A DNA stretch of 58,936 nt from Candidatus Methanorudis spinitermitis (GTDB taxonomy: Archaea > Methanobacteriota > Methanobacteria > Methanobacteriales > Methanobacteriaceae). A program made the position numbers and the translations under genes. The stretch lies in assembly GCA_031286225.1 (NCBI GenBank), contig JAITUQ010000006.1, positions 1-58,936 of the forward strand, in the 5' to 3' direction. The notes under the pieces are model-generated. The model made no database searches. It was not told where the DNA came from and worked only from the letters and a program-made list of their open reading frames with translations. The stretch's first letter is position 1. Every line of letters begins with the position of its first letter. Below are positions 57,338-58,936 of the stretch, in pieces.

Positions 57338-58768
57338 CTAAATTTTAAAAATTTCTAAAAAACTTCTTATAACAACTAAAACTGGGACAATTTCTAATCT
57401 ACCAATCCACATGTTGAATGTCATTATTATTTTAATAATTGGTTCTAAGGTTGGGGAAGATATACCAGTACTAAGCCCTACATTTCCTTGAACAGAAACT
57501 ATTTCGAATAAAGAGTTCATTGGTTCATATCCATAAAATACTAACACTAACCATCCAAACAAGATGAATATTAAATATAATGAAACATAGGAACTTGCTT
57601 CTTTTATTTCATTTTCTTTCATCACATGGTTAGAAATTTTCATGGTAACTACTCTTCCTTTTGGAGAGATAATATTAATTATATTATGATAAAATCCTTT
57701 AAAAATAACAATAACTCTTACTAATTTTACAGCACCAACAGTTGAACCTGCAGATCCTCCAATAATCATTAATACGATAATAACTATTTTCATAAAAGGG
57801 GACCATAATGCTGTTTGTGCACTAGTATTAATATTTGCTCCAGTTGTAGTTATAGCTGAAATAATATGGAATAGTATATCCATTGGCACCAAATTTGTAA
57901 CTAAATAAATTGATATAAATGATATAGTAACTAAAAGTACCATAGCTTTAAATTGTATATCTTTAAAAATAGCTATTCCTTTTGTTTTAATAGATTTATA
58001 ATGAATTAAAAAGCTTGTTGCTCCTAATATCATTAAAAACATAGATATTGCATAGTAAATATAGTTATTATAGTAACCTAGATTTAAATTTTTTATAGAC
58101 ATTCCACCAGTAGATATTGCTGTGAAAGTGTTATTAATAGAGTCAAAAAGAGGCATCCCTGCTATTAAAAACAATATTATTCCTATAACAGTATAAGCAA
58201 TATAAATTTGTAGTGTTTTATTTAAAGTGTTAGCTATACTTGGTTTTATTCTTTCTTCTCTTGCCTCGGATTTATAAAGACGATCAGCAGCGGTTCCTGA
58301 ACGAATTAAAATTCCAATAACTATAACAACAACACCTAAACCACCTACCCATTGTTCAAGACTTCTTAAAAATAGTATTGATTTAGGCAAAATTTCAACA
58401 TCTGCAAACATTGTAAGACCACTACCAGTCCAAGCAGACATATTTTCAAAAAAAGCATCTATAAATGAAATATCCAGAGATATTAACATTACTAAAGCAC
58501 CAATAAACCCAGCCCAAAGCCATGCTAATGATGATATCATCATACCATGTTTTAATCTGACTCTTGGATGTTTAAACTCAATTTTAGTAAGTAAAGTTCC
58601 CAGTCCTAAAGATAATATTGAAGGTATTAAAAATCCCAAATAAGTAGCTTCGTTATAAATTAAAGCTATTATTATTGGTAATAAAATAGTCATTCCCACG
58701 CCTTGCATAATTTTTCCAAGGTAATGGGCCACTACATAAACATCTTTTCTATGGATATATTTCATCAT
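57338..58768 (-). CDS. trkH: TrkH-family K+ uptake channel
   Basis: A 476-residue membrane protein with four M1-P-M2 repeats. Pore segments recognisable include WTGSGLTMFADVE, FTAISTGGMSIKN, ISAITTTGANINTS and VSVQGNVGLSTG, each with the selectivity-filter Gly; GGSAGSTVGAVKLVRV precedes repeat 4. It imports K+ under TrkA control. The frame begins with two Met codons (58768 or 58765). TrkA is encoded next downstream. Confidence 0.93.
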   Translation of the reverse strand: MMKYIHRKDVYVVAHYLGKIMQGVGMTILLPIIIALIYNEATYLGFLIPSILSLGLGTLLTKIEFKHPRVRLKHGMMISSLAWLWAGFIGALVMLISLDISFIDAFFENMSAWTGSGLTMFADVEILPKSILFLRSLEQWVGGLGVVVIVIGILIRSGTAADRLYKSEAREERIKPSIANTLNKTLQIYIAYTVIGIILFLIAGMPLFDSINNTFTAISTGGMSIKNLNLGYYNNYIYYAISMFLMILGATSFLIHYKSIKTKGIAIFKDIQFKAMVLLVTISFISIYLVTNLVPMDILFHIISAITTTGANINTSAQTALWSPFMKIVIIVLMIIGGSAGSTVGAVKLVRVIVIFKGFYHNIINIISPKGRVVTMKISNHVMKENEIKEASSYVSLYLIFILFGWLVLVFYGYEPMNSLFEIVSVQGNVGLSTGISSPTLEPIIKIIMTFNMWIGRLEIVPVLVVIRSFLEIFKI

Positions 58769-58833
58769 TTATCATATGATTTTTGAATATAAATATTTAT
58801 TCTATATTAGTTAATTTAATTTTTATATAAAAT

Positions 58834-58936
58834 ATTAATAGAAAATAGTTAATGTAGAGTTTAATTAAAAAATAGTTAGTAATTGTTAATATTAATAGAA
58901 AATAGTTAATGTAGAGTTTAATTAAAAAATAGTTAG
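58834..58936. repeat. 57-bp period direct repeat at the window edge
   Basis: A 46-bp AT-rich unit starting at 58834 recurs identically at 58891, separated by 11 bases, and runs to the window end. Each unit contains AATAGTTAATGTAGAG and AAAAAATAGTTAG, so the smaller word AATAGTTA repeats within it. More copies may follow beyond the window. It lies about 70 bases upstream of trkH. Confidence 0.75.

Noticed and set aside
58834..58936. Possible CRISPR array
   Set aside because: Repeat unit is 46 bp with only 11 bases between copies, no spacer diversity visible, no cas genes in the window.

Overview
The window comes from an AT-rich methanogenic archaeon, most likely a Methanobrevibacter-like member of the Methanobacteriales. 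The evidence is a complete energy-converting hydrogenase B (Ehb) operon, an F420-dependent NADP reductase, a pseudomurein-directed cell-wall enzyme, archaeal information-processing genes (aIF2-alpha, Nop10, L44e, S27e, PCNA, a GINS subunit, TFS, RpoL, Csl4, Hjc, EndoQ) and an intron-containing tRNA-Trp. Non-coding DNA is extremely AT-rich, and many genes start just after a GGTGA or GGAGG ribosome-binding site.

Layout. 0-12.2 kb: the Ehb membrane hydrogenase operon on the minus strand (ehbA at about 12.1 kb down to ehbP/Q near 0.5-2 kb). Its promoter carries a striking dyad. 12.4-21.5 kb: membrane proteins, an aspartoacylase-like hydrolase, argG, a 44-residue zinc finger, a Na+/H+ antiporter, a pseudomurein-binding transglutaminase-like protein and two small secreted or anchored proteins. 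22-28 kb: two ArsR-controlled operons. One encodes a Zn/Cd-type P-ATPase and a membrane methyltransferase. The other encodes a QueG-like Fe-S protein, a DGC zinc protein, a frameshifted ArsC-type phosphatase/reductase and a DUF166 protein. 28-33 kb: EndoQ, an acyltransferase relic, and a secondary alcohol dehydrogenase + F420:NADP oxidoreductase group.

33.5-38.2 kb is a pile of mobile elements: one two-ORF IS630-like element, a 110-bp MITE with target duplication, and a second IS630-like element on the opposite strand, itself split by an IS4-type element with a 7-bp target duplication. 38-48 kb returns to core genes in two archaeal clusters: L44e-S27e-aIF2alpha-Nop10-PAC2, and Csl4-RpoL-Nudix-TFS-hypothetical-PCNA-GINS. 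48-53 kb holds a radical SAM protein, a zinc-ribbon membrane protein, seven tRNA genes and hjc. The tRNA-Trp intron contains a box C/D guide that matches its own wobble C34.

The 2.4 kb after tRNA-Trp look like an old integration site. They hold transposase debris, a second MITE copy and orphan genes, and end in a truncated second copy of the tRNA-Trp intron plus 3' exon. The window closes with a metallo-beta-lactamase-fold hydrolase and the TrkA/TrkH potassium uptake pair.

Physiology implied: Ehb uses the ion gradient to drive low-potential ferredoxin reduction for biosynthesis. The alcohol dehydrogenase/Fno pair could feed electrons from secondary alcohols to F420. The ArsR operons handle metals or metalloids. 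No CRISPR array, rRNA or integrase was found. All functional calls rest on motifs and family recognition by eye; no searches were run.
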